Positions 1 through 6,253 of a stretch of 6,253 bases of DNA are shown here, piece after piece (the stretch's first letter is position 1; every line of letters begins with the position of its first letter). A model generated the notes under the pieces. The model did no database searches, had not been told where the DNA came from, and saw only the letters and a program-made list of their open reading frames with translations. Origin of the DNA: Chloroflexota bacterium (GTDB lineage Bacteria > Chloroflexota > Dormibacteria > CF-121); assembly GCA_005882525.1 (NCBI GenBank), contig VBGO01000138.1, forward strand, positions 1 to 6,253, written 5' to 3'. The position numbers and the translations under genes are program-made.

Positions 1-3000
1 GGATGCGCCGCTCGACCGATGCCCGACGGATCTCGTATCCATCCCGGAGGGGAACGCCTACGCCGTCGTCCGCACCCAGCGCGGACGACGACACAGTGTT
101 CACGACCAGGTGAACCTGGCCGGACTGGATGACGTCGACGACATTGGGATGGCCGTCGCCGAGCTTCTGCACGGTGGTTGCCGGGATACCGGATTCCCGG
201 AGAAACGCCGCGGTTCCGGCCGTCGCGTACAGCCGCAGACCGAGGCCGTGGATCGCCCGGACAATCGGGAGCGCCTCGTCCTTATCGGCGTCGGCAATCG
301 AGCAGAGGGCCGCGCCATCCGGCGGCAGCTCCTGCATGGTCGAGAGGAAGGCCTTGTACTGGGCGCTGGGCAGGTCCGCGGCGATCCCCATGGCCTCTCC
401 GGTGGACTTCATCTCCGGGCCCAGCACGGCGTCCACCGCAGGAAGCTTGGCCATCGAGAAGACCGGGGCCTTGACCGCATAGAGCGGCCGGCTCGGCTGC
501 AGGCCGCCACGGAATCCGAACTCCGTCAGCGAGCGGCCCAGCGCCGCATGGGTGGCGAGATTGACCATCGGCACGCCCGTCACCTTGCTGAGGAAAGGCA
601 CGGTCCGGCTGGCCCGCGGGTTCACCTCCAGCACGTGGGGGACACCATTCTGGATCACGAACTGGATGTTGATCAGCCCAACCGCCTTGAACAGCCGCGC
701 AATCATGGTCGTCGCCTCGACCACCCGCTCGGTCTCACCCTGGGTCAACGTGATCGGCGGATAGACGGCGAACGAGTCGCCCGAATGAATACCGGCCCGC
801 TCGATGTGTTCGAGGATGCCGGGAATCAATACCGTCTCACCGTCGCACACCGCATCGACGTCGAGCTCGCGACCGAGCAGGTACTTGTCCACGAGGATGG
901 GGCCACGGACACCAAACGCCATCGCGGCGTCGACGTAGCGCCGGAGGTCCTGCGGCGAATGCACGATTTCCATCCCGCGGCCGCCGAGGACATAGGAGGG
1001 CCGGACGAGCACCGGATAGCCCACTTTCGCCGCGATGCTGAGGGCGGCCTCGGCGCCGGTGGCGAAGCCGCCGGGTGACTGCGCGATGCCGTGATCGCGT
1101 AGCAGCGCCTCGCACCGGCGGCGGTCTTCCGCCAGGTCAATGGTGTCAACACTCGAACCGAGAATCCGCACGCCGCCGCTGGCCAGCGCGTCAGCCAGGT
1201 TCAAACCGGTCTGGCCACCGAATTGGACCATCACGCCGAGCACGGGGTCCCGGCGTAGGACATTGCGGACGCCTTCCAGGTCGAGCGGTTCGAAATAGAG
1301 TCGCGTCGAGGCGTCGAAGTCGGTACTGACGGTTTCCGGATTGCTGTTGATGAGCACGCTGTCGAGGCCGGCCTCCTGGAGCGCGGCCGAGGCATGGACG
1401 CTGCAGTAGTCGAACTCAATGCCCTGGCCGATCCGGATCGGGCCGGAGCCAATGACCGCGACCGCCGTCTTTCCACCGCGGATGATCTCGTCTTCATCCT
1501 CATAGGTGGCGTAGTAATAGGGCGTGACCGCCTCGAACTCGGCCGCGCAGGTGTCGACCTGCCGGAACGTCGGCTCCAGCGCCATCGTCGGCAGACGGCC
1601 GCCGCTCAGCTCCGCGATCCGGCCGTCGTCGAGGCCCGCCCGTTTCGCGCGCAGCACCGTGTCGCCATCCGGCACGGCGGCCAGGTCCATGAGCTCGGCT
1701 TCGAGCTTGGCGATGTACCCGAGCCGGTCGACGAACCAGGGCGCAAAGCCGGTGGCGGCGCCGACCTCGTCTTGGCCGGCGCCATCGCGCAGCGCCTGCA
1801 TCGCCGCCATCAAGCGACGGTCGTTGGGTTGGTGCAACAGGTCGGGTCGGCCGCGGAGTTGCGAGGCATCGGGGAGCCGCTGCTCCAGGGCGCGCAGGGC
1901 CTTGCCCAGCGCGGCCTCGAAGGTGCGCTCGATGGCCATCACCTCGCCGGTCGACTTCATCTGGGTGCCGAGCGTGCGGTCCGCCGCCGGGAACTTGTCG
2001 AAAGGCCAGCGGGGAATCTTCACGACGCAGTAGTCAAGAGCCGGCTCGAATGCCGCGCTCGTCTTCCCCGTCACCGCGTTGGCGATTTCGTGCAGGCCTC
2101 GCCCTGCCGCGATCTTCGCTGCCACCCGGGCGATCGGGTATCCGGTTGCCTTCGAGGCCAGCGCCGACGACCGGCTGACCCGAGGATTGACCTCGATGAC
2201 GTAGTACTGATCGGAGGCCGGGTCCAGGGCGAACTGGACATTGCATCCACCCTCGATCTGCAGCGCCCGGATGATGCGCAGCGAGGCTGAACGCAACATC
2301 TGGTATTGCCGGTCGGAGAGTGTCTGGCTGGGCGCGACGACGATGCTGTCACCGGTGTGCACGCCCATCGGATCGATGTTTTCCATGTTGCAAACGGCAA
2401 TGCAGGTGTCGTTGGCGTCGCGCATCACCTCGTACTCGATCTCTTTCCAGCCAGCCAGCGAACGCTCGACGAGGACCTGCCGGATAGGGCTGGCGGCGAG
2501 GCCCTCGCGGACCACGGCCTCGAGCTCCAGCGGGCTGCCCGCCATCCCGCCCCCGGTGCCACCGAGGGTGTAGGCCGGTCGCACCACCAGCGGAAGACCG
2601 ATCGATGCCGCGAATTCCCGGGCCGCCCCCACCGTCGTCACGGTGCGGCTGTCCGGCACCGGCTCCCCCAGGCGCAACAGCACGGCCTTGAAGGCCTCGC
2701 GATCCTCGGCCTCCCGGATCGCGACGAGCGGCGTCCCGAGCACGCGAACCTGGCAGCGTTCGAGGACACCGGCGTCAGCCAGCGCCACCGCCAGGTTGAG
2801 GCCGGTCTGGCCGCCCAGCGTGGGCAGCAGCCCATCGGGTCGCTCCCGTTCGATGATCGCGGTCAGCGCATCGACCGTCAGCGGCTCGATGTAAACCCGG
2901 TCGGCGATGCCCTCGTCGGTCATGATGGTCGCCGGGTTCGAGTTCACCAGGATGGTTCGCACGCCTTCTTCGCGGAGCGCCTTGCAGGCCTGCGTGCCGG

Positions 3001-3064
3001 CGTAGTCGAACTCCGCGGCCTGACCGATCACGATCGGCCCGGATCCGATCACCAGGACGCTGGC
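1..3064 (-). other. CarB-like synthetase half of the fusion (truncated by window edge)
   Basis: Residues 387 to 1407 hold the two homologous synthetase units characteristic of CarB. The first (about 387-780) makes carboxy phosphate and carbamate; the second (about 918-1280) phosphorylates carbamate. A helical oligomerisation region lies between them (about 790-900, including QVDTCAAEF). The ancient internal duplication shows directly: GSGPIVIGQAAEFDY at 393-407 matches GSGPIRIGQGIEFDY at 925-939. The allosteric domain follows, with VVNT near 1373-1376. Confidence 0.92.
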
Positions 3065-4222
3065 CGGACGCCGCACGGGCGGGCGCACGGCGATCGGTAC
3101 CGGCTGTTGGCCGGTGACCAGGTCCAGGAACTCGTCGAAGATCGCCTGGTTGTCCTGCGGACCTGGTCCGCCTTCGGGGTGGAATTGCACCGAGCGGACC
3201 GGCAATCGTTCGTGCACCAGGCCCTCAACCGAGCCGTCGTGCAGGTTGCGGTGACTGACCCGGAAGCCACTGCTGGCAGGCATGCTCTCGACGTCGACCT
3301 CGAATTCGTGGTTCTGCGACGTCATGCTCACCCGGCCGGTGCGTAGGTCGAGCACCGGATGATTGCCGCCGTGGTGGCCGAATGGCAGTCGTGCCGTCCG
3401 GGCGCCGGCCGCCTGACCGATGAGTTGATGGCCCAGGCAGATGCCGAGGAGCGGCAGACGCCCGATCAGCTGCCGCGTTACGGCGACGGTGGACTGGAGC
3501 TGCGAAGGGTCACCCGGTCCGTTGGAAAGAACAACGCCGTCCGGGCGGCGGGCGAGGATCCTGTCGAGGTCGCTGTCGTGCGGCAGGACCTCGACCTCCA
3601 CACCGCGCGAGCGCAGGGATCGCAGCGTGTTCCGCTTGACGCCGTAATCGACGACGACGATTCGCAGCCCCGGCCACTGGCGCAGGGCGCGGGCGGTCAG
3701 CGCGGGATCGAGGGGCTCCACGACGTCGCTGAACCCTTCCGACACCTGCCGGACCAGGTCCTGTTCTTCGAGCCGGGTGACGCGGTGGACCCGCTCGCGC
3801 AGCGTCGTCAACTCCTGGCGCGGGCCGATGATCGCCCGCTGGGCGCCGGTCCCACGTAGGTGCCGGGCCAGGCGGCGAGTGTCGCAGCCGGTCAGGATCG
3901 GAACGCCGTAGGCGTCGAGCCAGTCGGCGAGTGACTGATGAGTGCGCCAGTGTTGCTGGAAGGGGCTGAGCTGGCGGGCGATCAAGGCCCGAGCCCAGGG
4001 GCGACTCGACTCCTGGAACTCCGGCGCCGCGCCGTAGTTGCCGATCAGGGGATAGGTCATGACAACCATCTGCCCCGCGTACGAGGGGTCGGAGAGCACC
4101 TCCTGGTAGCCGGTCATGCAGGTGTTGATCACGACTTCACCGCTGGCGAGGGTGGCCTGCCCACCGCGATCGCCAAACAGCGTGAACCCGTCCTCGAGCA
4201 CCAGAACCATCGGCTCAGGCAT
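1..4222 (-). CDS. carAB: Single-chain carbamoyl-phosphate synthetase: CarA-CarB fusion (3' end outside window)
   Basis: Makes carbamoyl phosphate from glutamine, bicarbonate and two ATP. The frame gives 1407 residues with no stop to the window edge. Residues 1-370 are CarA: MTGYQE (36-41), SNGPGDPS, GICLGHQ with nucleophile C262, FGHHGGNHP (281-289) and FHPEGGPGP with H348 and E350, completing the glutaminase triad. After a linker of about 16 residues, CarB begins with SVLVIGSGPIVIGQ (388-401). First ATP-grasp unit: RPAYTLGGTGGG (548-559), GWKEIEYEV, HTGDS, EVNPRVSRSS (677-686). Second unit: GSGPIRIGQGIEFDY (925-939), RPSYVLGGRG (1074-1083), HSGDS, EVNPRASRT (1199-1207). The C-terminal MGS-like allosteric domain starts near 1290 and keeps K1314, ATAGT (1333-1337) and K1353, which align with the E. 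coli UMP-site residues, so UMP inhibition is likely. Roughly 25-40 residues are missing at the edge. The start ATG at 4222 overlaps pyrC by eight bases; the in-frame ATG at 4210 is a possible alternative. Two separate cistrons are excluded unless translation reinitiates internally. Confidence 0.95.
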   Translation of the reverse strand, partial: MPEPMVLVLEDGFTLFGDRGGQATLASGEVVINTCMTGYQEVLSDPSYAGQMVVMTYPLIGNYGAAPEFQESSRPWARALIARQLSPFQQHWRTHQSLADWLDAYGVPILTGCDTRRLARHLRGTGAQRAIIGPRQELTTLRERVHRVTRLEEQDLVRQVSEGFSDVVEPLDPALTARALRQWPGLRIVVVDYGVKRNTLRSLRSRGVEVEVLPHDSDLDRILARRPDGVVLSNGPGDPSQLQSTVAVTRQLIGRLPLLGICLGHQLIGQAAGARTARLPFGHHGGNHPVLDLRTGRVSMTSQNHEFEVDVESMPASSGFRVSHRNLHDGSVEGLVHERLPVRSVQFHPEGGPGPQDNQAIFDEFLDLVTGQQPVPIAVRPPVRRPASVLVIGSGPIVIGQAAEFDYAGTQACKALREEGVRTILVNSNPATIMTDEGIADRVYIEPLTVDALTAIIERERPDGLLPTLGGQTGLNLAVALADAGVLERCQVRVLGTPLVAIREAEDREAFKAVLLRLGEPVPDSRTVTTVGAAREFAASIGLPLVVRPAYTLGGTGGGMAGSPLELEAVVREGLAASPIRQVLVERSLAGWKEIEYEVMRDANDTCIAVCNMENIDPMGVHTGDSIVVAPSQTLSDRQYQMLRSASLRIIRALQIEGGCNVQFALDPASDQYYVIEVNPRVSRSSALASKATGYPIARVAAKIAAGRGLHEIANAVTGKTSAAFEPALDYCVVKIPRWPFDKFPAADRTLGTQMKSTGEVMAIERTFEAALGKALRALEQRLPDASQLRGRPDLLHQPNDRRLMAAMQALRDGAGQDEVGAATGFAPWFVDRLGYIAKLEAELMDLAAVPDGDTVLRAKRAGLDDGRIAELSGGRLPTMALEPTFRQVDTCAAEFEAVTPYYYATYEDEDEIIRGGKTAVAVIGSGPIRIGQGIEFDYCSVHASAALQEAGLDSVLINSNPETVSTDFDASTRLYFEPLDLEGVRNVLRRDPVLGVMVQFGGQTGLNLADALASGGVRILGSSVDTIDLAEDRRRCEALLRDHGIAQSPGGFATGAEAALSIAAKVGYPVLVRPSYVLGGRGMEIVHSPQDLRRYVDAAMAFGVRGPILVDKYLLGRELDVDAVCDGETVLIPGILEHIERAGIHSGDSFAVYPPITLTQGETERVVEATTMIARLFKAVGLINIQFVIQNGVPHVLEVNPRASRTVPFLSKVTGVPMVNLATHAALGRSLTEFGFRGGLQPSRPLYAVKAPVFSMAKLPAVDAVLGPEMKSTGEAMGIAADLPSAQYKAFLSTMQELPPDGAALCSIADADKDEALPIVRAIHGLGLRLYATAGTAAFLRESGIPATTVQKLGDGHPNVVDVIQSGQVHLVVNTVSSSALGADDGVGVPLRDGYEIRRASVERRI
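3065..3112 (-). other. Interdomain linker joining CarA and CarB
   Basis: Residues 371-386, GQQPVPIAVRPPVRRP, are rich in Pro (five) and Arg (three). They replace the stop codon, intergenic gap and start codon expected between carA and carB. GTG codons at 3088-3086 and 3076-3074 could in principle start a free CarB, but no purine-rich ribosome binding site precedes either of them, so I read this as a true peptide linker. Confidence 0.85.
3113..4222 (-). other. CarA-like glutaminase half of the fusion
   Basis: Residues 1-370. The N-terminal small-subunit domain (LVLEDG at 7-12, then MTGYQEVLSDPSY) precedes a class I glutamine amidotransferase domain from about residue 190 (IVVVDYGVKRNTL). It hydrolyses glutamine and passes ammonia to the synthetase half. 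Length and motif spacing match a free-standing CarA (E. coli is 382 residues), so nothing was lost when the genes joined. Confidence 0.92.
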
Positions 4223-5357
4223 GCTGCATCAGCCGCTCCGTCACAACCTGCCCGCGACAGACCGTCATGATGACCCGTCCGCGCAGCCGCCGGCCGGCAA
4301 AGGGCGTATTCCTGCCACGGCTCCTGAAGGACGATGGCTCCACCGTCCACTCCGCATTCGGATCGATCAGGATCCATTCGTCTTCCAGGGCTTGGCCGAT
4401 GATCTCTCGCGGCCGCGACACACATGCGCGGTAGACGATGCGATCGGTCAGGCCCAGCCCCAGGACGACGCTCACCGCCGTCTCGAAACCGTGGAAGCCG
4501 TTCGCGCCCGCTTGCTTGGCGGCCAGGTCGTGGGGCGCATGATCGGTCGCGACCGCGTCGATCACACCCTCGATCAATGCCTGCCGCAGCGCATCGCGAT
4601 CGTCCGGACTCCGCAGCGGCGGATTGACGTTGCCGTATGGCCCCAGGGCGGCCGCATCCCGCGAGGTCAGCGTCAGGTGATGCGGGGTGGCTTCGGCGGT
4701 GACCAGCAAGCCGTCGGACTTTGCGGCCCGGATCAACTCGACGGCCCCGCGAGTGCTGACGTGCTGGACGTGGAGGCGCGCGGGCTGGCGGTCGCGGAGG
4801 GCGTCCAGCGCTTCGGTGACGGCGGCGGCCTCGGCGTCCGGGCCATTCCCCAGCCGCTCGGCCTGGGCATGGATGAGGACGGGCAACCCGGCCTCGGCGG
4901 CCGCCCCGAGGGCGGCGCGGAGCGCAAGCCGGTCCATCGCATGCCGTCCATCGTCGGAGAGCGCCACCGCTCCGGCGGACTTCAGCGCGGCGGCATCGGT
5001 GAGCCGTTTGCCTTCAAGGCCGGTCGTGACCGCTCCCACGAAACTGATGCGGATCGGTAGCGCCGCGGTCCGCGCCAACAGGCTCTGGACCCGCTCGGGT
5101 CGATCGGTCACTGGGTCGGTGTTCGCCATCGCGAGGACATGCGTGAATCCACCCACCGCGGCGCTGGTCGCCCCCGACAACAGCGTCTCCTTCTGCGGGA
5201 AACCGGGATCACGCAGGTGCGCGTGAAGATCCATCCATCCCGGGGACAGCACCAGACCGGTGGCGTCGCGATCCTCTCGGTCCTCGGCACGAACCTCGAC
5301 CGTGTGTGGCATCGAGAGGCCGGTCGGCCCGAGCACGCGGACGTGACGCAGGCGCAT
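4215..5357 (-). CDS. pyrC: Dihydroorotase, class I (amidohydrolase family)
   Basis: Cyclises N-carbamoyl-aspartate to dihydroorotate, the third pathway step, using a metal centre in a TIM-barrel amidohydrolase. Motifs in the 380-residue product: DLHAHLRDPG (43-52), with metal ligands H45 and H47 and substrate Arg R49; MANTDP (77-82), with substrate Asn N79; SDDG (134-137), carrying the Asp ligand of bacterial class I enzymes; H163; QHVST with H199; EATPHHL (222-228); NPPLR (245-249); and TDHAPH (271-276) with catalytic D272. The C-terminal NTPFAGRRLRG is also typical. It is about 40-50 residues shorter than many class I enzymes. The H163-H199 interval is 36 residues (53 in Bacillus subtilis PyrC, from memory), the usual H-C/A-E-D motif reads H-A-Q-A, and the Gly-rich turn before the C-terminal strand is trimmed. 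All metal and catalytic residues remain, so I infer an active enzyme; hydantoinase or allantoinase is unlikely in this operon. The ATG at 5357-5355 overlaps the pyrR stop by one base. Confidence 0.94.
   Translation of the reverse strand: MRLRHVRVLGPTGLSMPHTVEVRAEDREDRDATGLVLSPGWMDLHAHLRDPGFPQKETLLSGATSAAVGGFTHVLAMANTDPVTDRPERVQSLLARTAALPIRISFVGAVTTGLEGKRLTDAAALKSAGAVALSDDGRHAMDRLALRAALGAAAEAGLPVLIHAQAERLGNGPDAEAAAVTEALDALRDRQPARLHVQHVSTRGAVELIRAAKSDGLLVTAEATPHHLTLTSRDAAALGPYGNVNPPLRSPDDRDALRQALIEGVIDAVATDHAPHDLAAKQAGANGFHGFETAVSVVLGLGLTDRIVYRACVSRPREIIGQALEDEWILIDPNAEWTVEPSSFRSRGRNTPFAGRRLRGRVIMTVCRGQVVTERLMQHA
4236..4239 (-). promoter_or_regulatory. Possible weak Shine-Dalgarno for carAB
   Basis: GGAG inside the end of pyrC, 13 bases before the ATG at 4222, which is farther than ideal. 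No better site precedes the alternative in-frame ATG at 4210. Coupling to pyrC translation probably matters more than this site. Confidence 0.3.
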
Positions 5358-5908
5358 CAGCGCTCCGCTTGCTCGAGAATCCGAACCGCATCTTCGCCAT
5401 CGATCTCGTTCAGACGGACGTCAACCCACTCCTGGCGTGAAGTCGGCACGTTCTTGCCGATGTAGTCAGGCCGGATGGGGAGCTCCCGGTGGCCGCGATC
5501 GACCAGCACGGCGAGCTGGATCTGGGTGGGCCGGCCGGCCGCGATCACGGCGTCGATCGCGGCGCGCACGGTCCGTCCGTTGAAGAGGACGTCATCGACG
5601 AGGAGAACGGGCCGGCCGTCGACCGCGGCGGCAGGCAGAACCGGCAAGGGTGCGGCAAATGCCCGCGGCAGGTCATCGCGATAAGCCCGGACATCGAGCG
5701 AGATGACCGGCAGCCGGATTCCTTCCAGCTCCTCCAGCGTCGCCACCAGCCGCTCGGCGAGCGGGACGCCACGGGTGACGATGCCGAGGAGGGTCAGCTG
5801 CGCGAGGTTCGGCTGGCGCTCGATGATCTCATGGGCGATGCGGCGCCAGGCGCGACGCATGCCGTCGGCATCCAGGATGACGGCCTTGGCGGGTGGCGTC
5901 TGCAACAT
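5357..5908 (-). CDS. pyrR: Bifunctional pyrimidine operon regulator / uracil phosphoribosyltransferase PyrR
   Basis: A 183-residue type I phosphoribosyltransferase-fold protein, the normal PyrR length. In characterised bacteria PyrR binds pyr mRNA when UMP or UTP is plentiful and lowers expression by attenuation or translational block; many members also make UMP from uracil and PRPP. Seen here: LGIVTRGVPLAERL (residues 40-54), DVRAYRDDL (72-80), the PRPP loop VLLVDDVLFNGRT (101-113), and the PyrR-specific stretch IQLAVLVDRGHRELPIR (130-146) followed by DYIGKNVPTS (148-157), very close to Bacillus PyrR. An Asn (residue 110) sits in the PRPP loop where Thr or Ser is usual. The ATG at 5908-5906 overlaps the pyrB stop by one base and I see no Shine-Dalgarno in front of it, so translation is probably coupled to pyrB. 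Its position inside the operon rather than first is unusual. RNA-binding activity is inferred from family; no leader is visible. Confidence 0.95.
   Translation of the reverse strand: MLQTPPAKAVILDADGMRRAWRRIAHEIIERQPNLAQLTLLGIVTRGVPLAERLVATLEELEGIRLPVISLDVRAYRDDLPRAFAAPLPVLPAAAVDGRPVLLVDDVLFNGRTVRAAIDAVIAAGRPTQIQLAVLVDRGHRELPIRPDYIGKNVPTSRQEWVDVRLNEIDGEDAVRILEQAER
5363..5366 (-). promoter_or_regulatory. Shine-Dalgarno for pyrC
   Basis: GGAG inside the last codons of pyrR, five bases before the pyrC ATG. It supports the start at 5357 and is the only well-spaced ribosome binding site seen at a junction in the window. Confidence 0.6.
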
Positions 5909-6253
5909 CAGCGCGCCATGGCCCAGTCGAGCACAGCCATGCGGACCCAGAGCCCGTTGCGTGCCTGACGGAAATATGCGGCTCTCGGATCGTCGTCGAC
6001 CACCGGTTCGATTTCCCCGACCCGTGGCAACGGATGCATCAGGATGGCGTGCTTCGCCAACCGGCGCAGCACATCAGCGGTCACGACGTAGACGCCCCGA
6101 TAGCGCTCGTACTCCTGCGGCGACGAGAAGCGCTCCGCCTGCACACGGGTCTGGTAGAGGACGTCGAGGCCCGGGATGGCGCCGACGAAGTCTCCCGTCT
6201 CCTCGATACCCTGGCGCGCTTGCGTCAGCGAGTCGATGACGTCGTCGCGCATC
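5908..6253 (-). CDS. pyrB: Aspartate carbamoyltransferase catalytic subunit, C-terminal part (5' end outside window)
   Basis: Transfers the carbamoyl group of carbamoyl phosphate to L-aspartate, the first committed step of pyrimidine synthesis, in the cytoplasm. Only the last 115 or so codons are visible. The frame is open to the window edge, so the ATG at 6252 is almost certainly an internal Met, not the start; a full chain would be about 300-320 residues. Counting from that Met, family landmarks of the aspartate-binding domain are clear: DVLYQTRVQAERF at residues 30-42, with the Arg and Gln that contact substrate; HPLPRVGEI at 73-81, the loop that binds carbamoyl phosphate and aspartate; and a C-terminal helix YFRQARNGLWVRMAVL. 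Ornithine carbamoyltransferase is the main alternative, but the TRVQ and HPLPR signatures and the pyr context favour PyrB. The stop TGA (5910-5908) shares its A with the pyrR start codon. Confidence 0.95.
   Translation of the reverse strand, partial: MRDDVIDSLTQARQGIEETGDFVGAIPGLDVLYQTRVQAERFSSPQEYERYRGVYVVTADVLRRLAKHAILMHPLPRVGEIEPVVDDDPRAAYFRQARNGLWVRMAVLDWAMAR

Noticed and set aside
110..1078. Long plus-strand open frame (322 codons) opposite carB
   Set aside because: It lies antisense to conserved CarB coding sequence, has low-complexity Arg/Gly/His-rich composition and no recognisable domain. Such frames are common opposite high-GC genes.
1394..2290. Plus-strand open frame of 298 codons
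   Set aside because: It is a shadow of carB in the opposite direction, with no motif and no supporting ribosome binding site or neighbour.
3060..3120. Frameshift or sequencing error as the cause of the carA-carB fusion
   Set aside because: The frame is continuous, the linker is ordinary in composition, both flanking domains keep normal length, and no hidden carA stop plus carB start is apparent around the join. Read data would still be the final test.
2306..3346. Plus-strand open frame of 346 codons
   Set aside because: It is antisense to the CarA-CarB junction and the first ATP-grasp unit. Its composition mirrors the complementary codons and no family motif is visible.
4116..5060. Plus-strand open frame of 314 codons
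   Set aside because: It is antisense to pyrC, whose full set of catalytic motifs shows which strand is coding.
1..6253. Novel defence system, mobile element or CRISPR array
   Set aside because: Every base is accounted for by pyrimidine biosynthesis genes. I saw no direct-repeat array, inverted-repeat ends or transposase-like frame.

Overview
The window is gene-dense, high-GC bacterial DNA (about two thirds G+C by eye). It is filled wall to wall by one de novo pyrimidine (UMP) biosynthesis operon on the minus strand. Read in the direction of transcription, from high to low coordinates, the order is: the C-terminal end of pyrB (aspartate carbamoyltransferase), pyrR (PRPP-binding regulator and uracil phosphoribosyltransferase homologue), pyrC (class I dihydroorotase), and a very long frame that joins carA and carB (carbamoyl-phosphate synthetase). 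I found no RNA gene, mobile element, CRISPR array, terminator or intergenic space. Every gene overlaps the next by one to eight bases. Both ends of the window cut a gene: pyrB lacks its 5' part, and the carB half lacks its last few tens of codons.

The standout feature is the last gene. I translated it codon by codon from 4222 down to 2 and met no stop codon. The glutaminase subunit (CarA, residues about 1-370) runs through a linker of about 16 residues straight into the synthetase subunit (CarB, from about residue 387). Most bacteria make these as two polypeptides from separate cistrons; single-chain GLN-CPS enzymes are best known from eukaryotes (CAD, CPS1). All catalytic motifs I checked are present in both halves.

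Together the genes cover the first three steps of the pathway: glutamine plus bicarbonate plus ATP to carbamoyl phosphate (CarAB), carbamoyl phosphate plus aspartate to carbamoyl aspartate (PyrB), and ring closure to dihydroorotate (PyrC). PyrR is the likely feedback regulator. It sits inside the operon, second in the visible part, rather than at the head as in Bacillus and Thermus. Any leader or attenuator would lie upstream of pyrB, outside the window.

Taxonomy is uncertain. High GC, a PyrR regulator, a 'MANT'-type dihydroorotase and tight one-base overlaps suggest a high-GC lineage such as Chloroflexota or an actinobacterial-like group, but nothing here decides it.
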